Below the pieces are notes generated by a model, which was not told the origin of the DNA, did no database searches, and worked only from the letters and a program-made list of their open reading frames with translations. Source: Paenibacillus aurantius (GTDB taxonomy: Bacteria; Bacillota; Bacilli; Paenibacillales; NBRC-103111). From it: 64,000 bases of DNA. Every line of letters begins with the position of its first letter. The first letter of the stretch is position 1. A program made the position numbers and the translations under genes. Positions 43,913-50,956 of this stretch are shown piece by piece. The stretch lies in contig NZ_CP130318.1 in assembly GCF_032268605.1 (NCBI RefSeq), positions 1,271,001-1,335,000 of the forward strand. Reading direction: 5' to 3'.

Positions 43913-46246
43913 CTATAGCTTCTGAACGATCACTTTTACAAGAAGGGCCGTCGTAGAGGTAATCAGAATCCGGTTAGGATCAAGAATCTTGACAGCGGGC
44001 TGGATGACTTGATTATCGGGAGTCAGGATAAGGATATAAGGAGCGTTAGTATTCAGGTTATAAACGACGGTGGCGGAGAAAGCCGGCCCGTCCGGCGCAA
44101 GCGAAATGGTGGTCCGGTAGGTCGTTTCCGGATCATAGTCCACATAGAGGGCGGGGTCGGGAGGGAGCAGGATTACATTATCCAGGCCGGTGTTGACGGA
44201 AATAACCCGGATCATCGGATTGGCGGTGTCGTAGTAAGCCAAGCTTAATGGAACGGAACCGGTATAGCGGATGGTGGAGTCCTTAAGAAACAGGGTGAAG
44301 ACGAAACGGACGCCTGGCTTTGTATGGTCGACGAGATAGGCGAAGCTGGAATTGTTGAGGAGTACCGTGGAGCGGGTAAGGCGGATAGTGCCGCCCGGCT
44401 GGTTGAAATCGGTCTCTATCAGAGCGGTCAGCTTGTTCGAGATGAGATCGGAATCTTCCACGATGGTAACGGCCTGGGAACCGGGGGTATTGATATTGCC
44501 GGCTTTCAGAACGGTATCGGTGAAGGAGGAGCGTACGATGGTGACCTCCCGGCTTTTAGTTAAGTAGATGTGGTTAGTTATAGCGCCGTCGAGGAAGGTG
44601 CAGCATTCCATGTAGATTTTCTCGCTGGCCGCCGTTCCGTTAACTGTCTGGAGATTGACCCGGACATTGTTGAAGGTGCTGGCGAGCACACGATAGGTTT
44701 TCAGGGTGATGTCTCGTGGAACGGAGGAGTCCAGAACACAGCCTTCCAGCTTGTTGATGGTGATCACCGGGGTAGACGTCAGGGAAGAATAGCGGATGCG
44801 GTTGCCGCGGAAGACAGTAAGCTCAGATGCCCCCATATTCAAGTTAGGGATATCCGTTAGATGATTGTCCGTTACATGGACCTGATAGGTGGAGTTTCCG
44901 AAAAACGAGAGATTTCCGCCGGTAAGGGAATTGCCGGTAATCTCCACGTACGCGTCTGCAAAGTTCGAATTCATCAGCCCGAGGGTCGTTCCGCAGTTGT
45001 AGATAACATTGCCCTTCAGAACGGCGAACCGAAGACTGTACAGGTTGATGCCGATGGAATCCATGTTATAGATGTGATTGTTCTCCACATGTAGGGAATA
45101 GCAGCCGGCGAGAATGCCGTGGTTGCTGCCGTACATCAGGTTGTGGCGGATGACGCAGTTGTCTCCGTAGGAGTCCTCCTGGTTGACGGCATAGCGGGTG
45201 GAGTCGGGGAAGATAGGCTTCCCGTCGAGAAAGCGGCCGCTTCCTTTTCCATTGTCCCGGATAACATTGTGCTGGAGCACGTTATAGCTGCCCCCGAGTG
45301 TAATGCCGCCCCGGTGTCCGTTGAAGAGCTCATTGTATTCCACCGTGTTGTGATGGGGAATGGAACCGAATTTCAGCGTAAGCTGCATGTTTTTGGCCGG
45401 AGAGGTCTCATTAAAGAACACCAGGCGCATCTTGGCGGCCCCGTCGGGGATTGTGATGTCGGTATAGATTTTCTTTCGGCGCAGGGCCCCCATGTAGCTG
45501 TTATCGGCCCGGTAGTAGAAAACGTCGATTTCTCTTGTGGTCAATGCGGTCAGACGGGCGTAACCGGCGCCGGCCACGAGAAAGGAAGAGTAAGACGGAT
45601 TCGCAGGAAGGGAGAGAAAGCCGGAGGTCAGCGTATTGCTGGAAGGGACAGGCTGTCCTGTAGTATAATCCAAGGCACCGAGCGTCAGATTTAAATTGAA
45701 TTCCGCTAATTCCCGAGAGGCTGTGCTGGCAAAGGTAACATTGTCCCCCATATAATCCCGGACGGTGCAGTGGCTGATAGAGCTAAAGCGTGTGCTTCTC
45801 TGAAACGAGACGCCGTAGGTGCCTTCCATTCGGGCCTCATTCGGGCTCAAGAAACTGCGGTCGTCCCGGTCTCCGATTATCGTGCCTCCCGTTAGATGGG
45901 CGTCTGTCACGTTGTCGAAGACGAGGCTTTTGCCGCCGAAGTTGTAGTAGTCCGTCGTGGTGCGGGGGTCGAAGGGAGATTTGGTGTCCGAGTCGTAGAT
46001 CACCTTCAGAGTAGAGCCGTTCAGATGGAATGTCAGATGGCTCTGCATTTCGATGGCACGCGGGTAGCATAGGGCATAAGAGCCTTCCGGCAGCACCGCC
46101 CCCGGGTACCCGTTGTCCCTGGCGTAACGAAGCGCGCGGTTGATTCCCTGAATGTTGGCATCCGCCATGGCATAGTCGGCCGGCGTGTAGGGCTTGGCGG
46201 GCAGCCCTTGCTTAATGCCCCACCGGCTCAATTCAATAAGATACAT
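43913..46246 (-). CDS. Right-handed beta-helix repeat protein
   Basis: 777 residues. From about 100 to 640 it shows many short strands with N-x-(I/V)-x-x-N turns (HNVIRDNG, NHIYNMDSIGINLYS, GNVIYNCG, GNSLTGGNLS, GNRIRYSS), typical of a right-handed parallel beta-helix as in pectate lyases, phage tail spikes and NosD-like proteins. The N-terminal 60 residues (ADYAMADANIQGINRALRYARDNGYPGAVLPEGSY) match the start of phage-type pectin-lyase-fold proteins. The C-terminal ~100 residues form a separate beta domain. No signal peptide is seen, so export, if any, is not by Sec. Substrate unknown. GGGGTGAG precedes the ATG at 46246. Confidence 0.78.
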   Translation of the reverse strand: MYLIELSRWGIKQGLPAKPYTPADYAMADANIQGINRALRYARDNGYPGAVLPEGSYALCYPRAIEMQSHLTFHLNGSTLKVIYDSDTKSPFDPRTTTDYYNFGGKSLVFDNVTDAHLTGGTIIGDRDDRSFLSPNEARMEGTYGVSFQRSTRFSSISHCTVRDYMGDNVTFASTASRELAEFNLNLTLGALDYTTGQPVPSSNTLTSGFLSLPANPSYSSFLVAGAGYARLTALTTREIDVFYYRADNSYMGALRRKKIYTDITIPDGAAKMRLVFFNETSPAKNMQLTLKFGSIPHHNTVEYNELFNGHRGGITLGGSYNVLQHNVIRDNGKGSGRFLDGKPIFPDSTRYAVNQEDSYGDNCVIRHNLMYGSNHGILAGCYSLHVENNHIYNMDSIGINLYSLRFAVLKGNVIYNCGTTLGLMNSNFADAYVEITGNSLTGGNLSFFGNSTYQVHVTDNHLTDIPNLNMGASELTVFRGNRIRYSSLTSTPVITINKLEGCVLDSSVPRDITLKTYRVLASTFNNVRVNLQTVNGTAASEKIYMECCTFLDGAITNHIYLTKSREVTIVRSSFTDTVLKAGNINTPGSQAVTIVEDSDLISNKLTALIETDFNQPGGTIRLTRSTVLLNNSSFAYLVDHTKPGVRFVFTLFLKDSTIRYTGSVPLSLAYYDTANPMIRVISVNTGLDNVILLPPDPALYVDYDPETTYRTTISLAPDGPAFSATVVYNLNTNAPYILILTPDNQVIQPAVKILDPNRILITSTTALLVKVIVQKL

Positions 46247-46433
46247 AGCCTCACCCCTTTTGGATCCCGTATAGGAGAGAAGTCCTATTTATCGGAAGTA
46301 AATTATAGTATGAAGCACGGCGTAAACCGCATGGACGAGTATGGAGCGGCGCGAGCCTTTTCTCCCCCTTAATATCCCGTTTGAGACGCCAACGGCACGG
46401 CGGGAATTCCCCGACAGGAAGGAGGTATCCGGT

Positions 46434-47297
46434 ATGGCCGATTCACGGTTAACCCGAAGAACGTTTCTAAGAAAAAGCCTGTTCGCGGCGGGAGCTCTGC
46501 CCATGCTGCTCGGAGCCGGAGGTCTGTACGGAGTATTCGGCGAACGCTACTGGATCCAGATTCAGAAAATCAAGCTGGCTCCCGGACGCCTCCCGGCTGC
46601 TTTTCACGGCATGCGGGTGGTTCAGTTCAGCGATACCCATCTCGGCAAATATTACAGCGTGAACCGGCTCGCGCATATGGCCGAGCTTGTTCAGCGGCAG
46701 AAGCCTGACCTCATCTGCTTTACAGGCGATCTGTTCGATTCCCAGTACGGCCGCGTCAACCCGGGCATCATCCCCATCCTATCGCGGCTGAAAGCGGAGT
46801 TCGGCAAGTTCGCCGTGCTGGGCAACCATGACATGAGGCTCGGAGCGGATAGCGTTAGGGATGTCCTGGAGAAGGCCGATTTCACGGTGCTCGTTAACGG
46901 AAACCGGCCCGTGAGCAAAGGGGGCGAGCGGTTCCGAGTGGCCGGAGTGGACGAAATGATCTACGGGCAGCCCGATCTGAAGAAAGCGCTGATTGGAGCA
47001 AGGCAGGAGGAGTTCGTTCTTCTGCTCTGCCATGAACCCGATTTTGCCGATACCGCGATGAAATTCTCTGTAGATCTCCAGCTTTCGGGGCACAGCCACG
47101 GCGGCCAGATCCGGATTCCCGGCGTAGGCAGCCTGTTCACGCCCGAGCTCGGGCAGAAGTATTCCATCGGCTTGTATTCCTTCGAGGAGAAGGGATTTCA
47201 CGTCTATACGAACCGGGGCATCGGAACGACGCTCTTTCCCATCCGGCTTCACTGCCGGCCGGAAATCACGGTTTTTGAATGGGGAGAAGTACCGTAG
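46434..47297 (+). CDS. Metallophosphoesterase with Tat signal (YkuE/YaeI type)
   Basis: 287 residues. The N-terminus carries twin arginines in LTRRTFLRKSLFAAGALPML, which fits a Tat signal. Calcineurin-type motifs follow: FSDTHLGK, TGDLFDS, LGNHDMR, LCHEPD and SGHSHGGQI. Family members act on phospholipid headgroups such as UDP-sugar or lipid A precursors or on other phosphoesters; the substrate here is unknown. AGGAAGGAGG fits the ATG at 46434, not the earlier in-frame ATG at 46341. Confidence 0.85.
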   Translation: MADSRLTRRTFLRKSLFAAGALPMLLGAGGLYGVFGERYWIQIQKIKLAPGRLPAAFHGMRVVQFSDTHLGKYYSVNRLAHMAELVQRQKPDLICFTGDLFDSQYGRVNPGIIPILSRLKAEFGKFAVLGNHDMRLGADSVRDVLEKADFTVLVNGNRPVSKGGERFRVAGVDEMIYGQPDLKKALIGARQEEFVLLLCHEPDFADTAMKFSVDLQLSGHSHGGQIRIPGVGSLFTPELGQKYSIGLYSFEEKGFHVYTNRGIGTTLFPIRLHCRPEITVFEWGEVP

Positions 47298-47366
47298 TCT
47301 CACGCCTAGCGAGACACGTGAAAAGGACCTAATTTAGTCCTTCTCAAAAGCTTGTGCTTGTTGTAT

Positions 47367-47396
47367 ATTCTTTATAAAGAACAATATCTGTTCGTT
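47367..47396. promoter_or_regulatory. SinR-type operator 1 (palindrome plus half-site)
   Basis: ATTCTTTATAAAGAAC at 47367-47382 is two inverted GTTCTYT-type half-sites separated by AT; a further half-site GTTCGTT lies at 47390-47396. It overlaps a likely -10 box (TATATT 47364-47369 with TTCTCA 17 bp upstream, or TATAAA inside the palindrome). It controls the small secreted protein gene at 47419 and perhaps the SinI-like gene. Confidence 0.7.
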
Positions 47397-47418
47397 ATTT
47401 CCGAAGGGGGAATGTCCA

Positions 47419-47697
47419 TTGGGGAGACTTCAAAGATGGGCAGCAGCTGTCGTGCTGGTTTGCTTCCTGCTGAGTCCCGTAAGCGCTTATGCATCATCCG
47501 GCGGGCTGGAGGTCACTGACGCGAAATACGGTTTTTTCAGCAAGTGGCTCGGGTCCTTGTTCTCGCATGACGACAGCTGGGAATTCCACATCAATTGGCC
47601 AAATGGAGAAGACGCCAAAGACTGGTGCGAGAAGAACGATCGCTTATGCCAGCTGGACGAGTCTTACGAGATTTGGAAGAAGTGGTTCTGCTACTAA
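47419..47697 (+). CDS. Small secreted cysteine-containing protein
   Basis: 92 residues. A clear Sec signal peptide (MGRLQRWAAAVVLVCFLLSP.., cleavage probably after AYA near residue 25) is followed by a ~67-residue mature part. The mature part is rich in Trp, Asp and Lys and has three cysteines, two of them in WCEKNDRLC and one in the C-terminal WFCY. I do not recognise a family. The start is TTG at 47419, 7 bases behind AGGGGGAA. A SinR-type operator covers its promoter, so it belongs to the putative matrix/peptide regulon and might be a matrix protein, signal or toxin. Confidence 0.65.
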   Translation: MGRLQRWAAAVVLVCFLLSPVSAYASSGGLEVTDAKYGFFSKWLGSLFSHDDSWEFHINWPNGEDAKDWCEKNDRLCQLDESYEIWKKWFCY

Positions 47698-47704
47698 TAC
47701 ATAA

Positions 47705-47728
47705 GGCCTGCCGGACGGCCGGCAGGCC
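47705..47728 (+). terminator. Hairpin between secreted protein gene and sinI-like gene
   Basis: GGCCTGCCGG / CCGGCAGGCC perfect 10-bp arms with a 4-base loop. No clear T-run follows (ATTCTC), so read-through to the sinI-like gene is likely. Confidence 0.5.
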
Positions 47729-47800
47729 ATTCTCGAAACCACATAGAAAAGGACGGTTGGACACACTGCTTTTAGCCCCTGAGCAAAGGAGGGAATGTTT

Positions 47801-47947
47801 ATGTCCGCAGAAACGTGGGAGTCAATCGAGATCGATGAGGAATGGATAGAGCTTATTTCGAAAGCGAGAGGTATGGGTCTTACGGTAGAAGAAATCCGGC
47901 AGTTTTTTCAAGAAACACTTACCGGTTCAGCATCGGTAAAGCGCTAG
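47801..47947 (+). CDS. sinI: SinI-type anti-repressor
   Basis: A 48-residue protein. Residues 10-35 (begins EIDEEWIELISKARGMGLTV) match the SinI/SinR interaction helix pair; the motif (L/I)D-x-EW-x-x-L-x-x-x-(A)... followed by S/T-x-E-E-I-R is the family signature. SinI binds the repressor SinR and frees biofilm genes. No SinR gene is in the window, so the partner must lie elsewhere. AAGGAGGGAATGTTT precedes the ATG. It lies between two SinR-type operators (47367 and 48008), which fits a feedback loop. Confidence 0.8.
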   Translation: MSAETWESIEIDEEWIELISKARGMGLTVEEIRQFFQETLTGSASVKR

Positions 47948-48000
47948 AGTTCCCCGAAAGCGATGATTTACGGCTGGGTTGCAAAATTTGCAAGATTCTG

Positions 48001-48029
48001 TTGACATGTTCGCTATAAAGAACTAGTAT
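48001..48029 (+). promoter_or_regulatory. Promoter of epsAB-like genes
   Basis: TTGACA (48001-48006), 17-bp spacer, TAGTAT (48024-48029). The 16-bp SinR-type operator fills the spacer almost completely. Confidence 0.75.
48008..48023. promoter_or_regulatory. SinR-type operator 2
   Basis: GTTCGCTATAAAGAAC, inverted half-sites with an AT centre, located between the -35 and -10 boxes of the promoter at 48001-48029. Binding there would block RNA polymerase. Confidence 0.72.
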
Positions 48030-48099
48030 GGAATGGGAAAGGAATTTCCGTTATCTTCATGCGGCGATGATGGAAATGGCCTTTATTTTTTGAAACGCC

Positions 48100-48115
48100 G
48101 TTCTTTATAGAGAAT
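48100..48115. promoter_or_regulatory. SinR-type operator 3
   Basis: GTTCTTTATAGAGAAT, one perfect half-site and one degenerate half-site, 35 bp before the epsA-like start and 92 bp from operator 2. Confidence 0.6.
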
Positions 48116-48149
48116 ATGAGGCGCAGCCGGAATGTCGAAGGGAGAAGAA

Positions 48150-48917
48150 ATGAAGGTGGACATCAACATTAAAGAGTATCTGTTTATTCTGAAGAAGCGT
48201 CTCTGGATTCTTGTTCTGTTCATTGCCGGAGGGACCGTGCTGGCTTCGCTCTACAGCTCGACCAACTACCGTCCGGTTTATTTGGCATCGACGAAGCTGA
48301 TCGTGAACAAAACGGTCACCGAAGAGCAGCTCGGCCGGCAGGAGATCGATTACGGAGCCATCGGGGTCAACATCGGCCTGATCAGCACCTACAAGGAGAT
48401 CATTAAAACACCGGCCATTATGGACAAGGTTGTCCAGCGATACCCGGACCTCAACCTTACCTCGGAACAGCTGATCGGCATGATCAATGTTTCGAGCCTG
48501 AACGATACCCAGATCATGACCATTGCGGCGCAGTATTACTCCTACGATAAGGCGGCTACGATCGTCAACGCCGTTTCGGAGGTATTCCGTACGGAGATCC
48601 CCAAGATCATGAAGGTCGACAACGTCACCATTCTTAACCCGGCCAAATCCAAGGAGCATCCGGTTCCCATCAACAAGAAATCCAATCAGATCATCCTCCT
48701 CGGCTTCGTCGGTTCGTTCGTGGCGGCGGTGGGACTCATTCTCTTTCTGGAAGCCATGGACGATACGTTGAAAACGGACGAGGACGTCCGTACCATTTTC
48801 CGGCAGCCCGCCCTTGCCGTCATTCCGCGAATGAAAGCGAAGGAACGGCGGCCGGCAAGCCGGGTCCAATCTCGGGAAAAGGCAGGGGAAACGACATATG
48901 CCGCAACCATCCGCTGA
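48150..48917 (+). CDS. Wzz/EpsA-like polysaccharide co-polymerase and kinase modulator
   Basis: 255 residues. A cytoplasmic start, helix 1 (about 20-40), an extracytoplasmic Wzz-type domain and helix 2 (about 187-207) preceded by the proline segment HPVPINKKS. This is the layout of CapA/YwqC/EpsA proteins, which activate a bacterial tyrosine kinase and set chain length of exopolysaccharide. ATG at 48150 is 5 bases behind GAAGGGAG; an ATG at 48132 is less good. The kinase gene overlaps by 20 bp. No glycosyltransferase, polymerase or flippase gene lies nearby, which is unusual. Confidence 0.82.
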   Translation: MKVDINIKEYLFILKKRLWILVLFIAGGTVLASLYSSTNYRPVYLASTKLIVNKTVTEEQLGRQEIDYGAIGVNIGLISTYKEIIKTPAIMDKVVQRYPDLNLTSEQLIGMINVSSLNDTQIMTIAAQYYSYDKAATIVNAVSEVFRTEIPKIMKVDNVTILNPAKSKEHPVPINKKSNQIILLGFVGSFVAAVGLILFLEAMDDTLKTDEDVRTIFRQPALAVIPRMKAKERRPASRVQSREKAGETTYAATIR

Positions 48918-49566
48918 AACCTCCGTTGTCATGCAGAACCACCCGGCCTCTATCACTTCAGAAGCCTATCGGTCGCTTAGGTTCAATCTGGACCGTTCCC
49001 TGGAGAAGGGGCTGAAGAGCATTGTCGTCACCTCCCCGGGAAGAAAGGAAGGGAGGACCACCACCGCCGTGAACCTGGCGGCCGCCTACGCCCAGCTGGG
49101 CCGTAAGGTGGTCCTGGTGGATGCCGATCTCCGCCATCCTTCCCTCCATGCCGTATTCGGCCAAACCGGCCGGAAGGGGCTTGCCGACTTCCTGAGCCGT
49201 CCCTGTGAGGTTTCGGATATCGTTATAGAATCTCCGGTAGAGAATCTGTCGGTTGTCTATGCCGGCGCCCCTCCGCTCCATCCGACGGAGCTGCTTGCTT
49301 CCGAACGAATGAAGGAGCTGCTGGCCGAGCTCGGGAAGAACTACGATCTGATTATTGCGGATACGTCCTCCGTCCTGCCCTCCACCGACTCCCGGGTCGT
49401 GGCGGCCCAATGCGACGGGGTGCTGCTCGTTATTGAATTCGGCAAGGTGAAGAGGAGCGCGGCCAAACGGATCGCTTCCGAACTGGAGCACGCCAAAGTG
49501 AACCTGCTCGGAATCGTGTGGAACAAAATCCGTAAGCAGGAAGCGAAGGCGTACCTGTATACCTAG
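48898..49566 (+). CDS. CpsD/CapB/EpsB-like tyrosine kinase with altered Walker A
   Basis: 222 residues of the bacterial tyrosine (BY) kinase type. The Walker A region is SPGRKEGRTTTAVNLA (residues 46 on): the invariant Lys of GK[S/T] is replaced by Arg (R53). Walker A' (VVLVDADLRHP) and Walker B-like (LIIADTSSV) are present. The C-terminal tyrosine cluster is reduced to AYLYT. In the family the kinase is activated by the Wzz-type partner encoded just upstream; with R53 ATP hydrolysis may be weak or absent. The ATG at 48898 overlaps the upstream gene. Confidence 0.82.
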   Translation: MPQPSAETSVVMQNHPASITSEAYRSLRFNLDRSLEKGLKSIVVTSPGRKEGRTTTAVNLAAAYAQLGRKVVLVDADLRHPSLHAVFGQTGRKGLADFLSRPCEVSDIVIESPVENLSVVYAGAPPLHPTELLASERMKELLAELGKNYDLIIADTSSVLPSTDSRVVAAQCDGVLLVIEFGKVKRSAAKRIASELEHAKVNLLGIVWNKIRKQEAKAYLYT

Positions 49567-49645
49567 CCTAATGAAAGCAGAAGATCATTTACGGATAAGG
49601 CACTAGGCAGCCGGGCCGGCTGCAGAAAGAAGGGATTAAACCGTC

Positions 49646-50932
49646 ATGAGGCAGAAAAGACGTAAGCCATACCGCATCCAAGCCGGCGGGAGAGCAGCCG
49701 GTATCCTGATTCTCAGCTTCGCCTTCCTGTCCGGCTGCTCGGGGACGACGCCAAGCGCCGAGTCCGTCGCCTCCGCCGAGCAGGTCACGGTCAAGACCGT
49801 GAAGGTCATCAAAGCCTCCCGCCAGAAGCTGGGAGACCCCGTCCAGCGGCCGGCGGATGCCGCGGCTTCGGCCGAATTCGAAATCATCAGCCGTGCCGGC
49901 GGAACGATAAGCCAGCTGACGAAGAAGCGGGGGGACCGGGCCGTGCAGGGTGAAGTCATCGCTCTCTTGACCTCGGGTGACTCCGAAGCCCAAAGGGACC
50001 GGGCGAAGCTTGCGGTCAAGACCGCCCAGGACGCGATCAGCCGGGCCAAGGATAATGCCAAGAAGCAGTGGGAAGCCCAGAAGCTCGAAATGAGCAATTC
50101 GGTGGTTAAGCTGGAGCAGACGATCGCCGAGCTCACCCGTACCTATAACAAGACCCGGAACGATTATGATGTGGGAGCGGCCACGAAGGAGCAGCTGTAC
50201 CAGCTGGAGCTGCGTCTCTTGAATACCCGGACGGATCTGGAACAGCTCAAGCAGAAGCAGCAGGCTTTGGCCGAACCGGCTTCCTCCTTCTCGGAGCTGG
50301 AGACGGCTCTGGTGAACGCCCAGCTGTCTTATCAGCAGGTGGAGAAGGGAATGGAGGATTACAAGGTTAAGGCTCCCTTAACGGGAATCATCTCCGACTT
50401 GACCACGCTCGAGCCGGGAATGCCGGTACCGCAGGGGGCCAAGCTGGGGCATCTTCAGAAGGTCGATCCCATCAAGATCAAGGCCCAGCTGTCGGAGAAA
50501 GATGTTAAGCTGATCGGCACCAAAACGGAATTGACCTATACTGTTCCGGGCCAGACGGAAAGCAAGAAGGGAAAGATCAGCTTCCTCTCCAAAATCATGG
50601 ATCCGGAAACCAGAACCTACGAGCTTAACCTGGAAGTTCCGAATCCGGATATGAGCCTTAATCCCGGCATGAAGCTGGCGGTTCAACTGACGGAGGAACA
50701 GGAGCAGATCGGTCTTGCGGTTCCGTCCTATGCCGTCGTAAACGAAGGAGATAATCATTATCTCTTTGTCATGGCCGGCGAAGCGGTGGAGAAGCGCAAG
50801 GTGGAGCTTGGAAGGGTCAGCGAGGACAACCAGGAAATCGTAGCCGGGCTGAAGGAAGGGGACGCCGTTGTGGTCTCCAATCCCGGTCAGCTGAAGGACA
50901 AGGAGAAAGTTCAAGCCGCTGCTGCGGAATAG
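49646..50932 (+). CDS. HlyD/MFP-family adaptor lipoprotein
   Basis: 428 residues. The N-terminus is a lipoprotein signal with lipobox LSGC (cysteine near residue 31). A biotinyl-lipoyl half-motif, a coiled-coil hairpin (about 115-220) and a beta-barrel domain (AKLGHLQKVDPIKIKAQLSEKDV) follow, as in MacA/YknX-type adaptors. Such adaptors normally work with an ABC permease such as MacB, but none is next to it. It may serve the exporters at 54516 or 62751, or another partner. 80 bp after the kinase gene, likely same unit. Confidence 0.8.
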   Translation: MRQKRRKPYRIQAGGRAAGILILSFAFLSGCSGTTPSAESVASAEQVTVKTVKVIKASRQKLGDPVQRPADAAASAEFEIISRAGGTISQLTKKRGDRAVQGEVIALLTSGDSEAQRDRAKLAVKTAQDAISRAKDNAKKQWEAQKLEMSNSVVKLEQTIAELTRTYNKTRNDYDVGAATKEQLYQLELRLLNTRTDLEQLKQKQQALAEPASSFSELETALVNAQLSYQQVEKGMEDYKVKAPLTGIISDLTTLEPGMPVPQGAKLGHLQKVDPIKIKAQLSEKDVKLIGTKTELTYTVPGQTESKKGKISFLSKIMDPETRTYELNLEVPNPDMSLNPGMKLAVQLTEEQEQIGLAVPSYAVVNEGDNHYLFVMAGEAVEKRKVELGRVSEDNQEIVAGLKEGDAVVVSNPGQLKDKEKVQAAAAE

Positions 50933-50956
50933 CCCATAAAATGGAGTGACGGTAAA

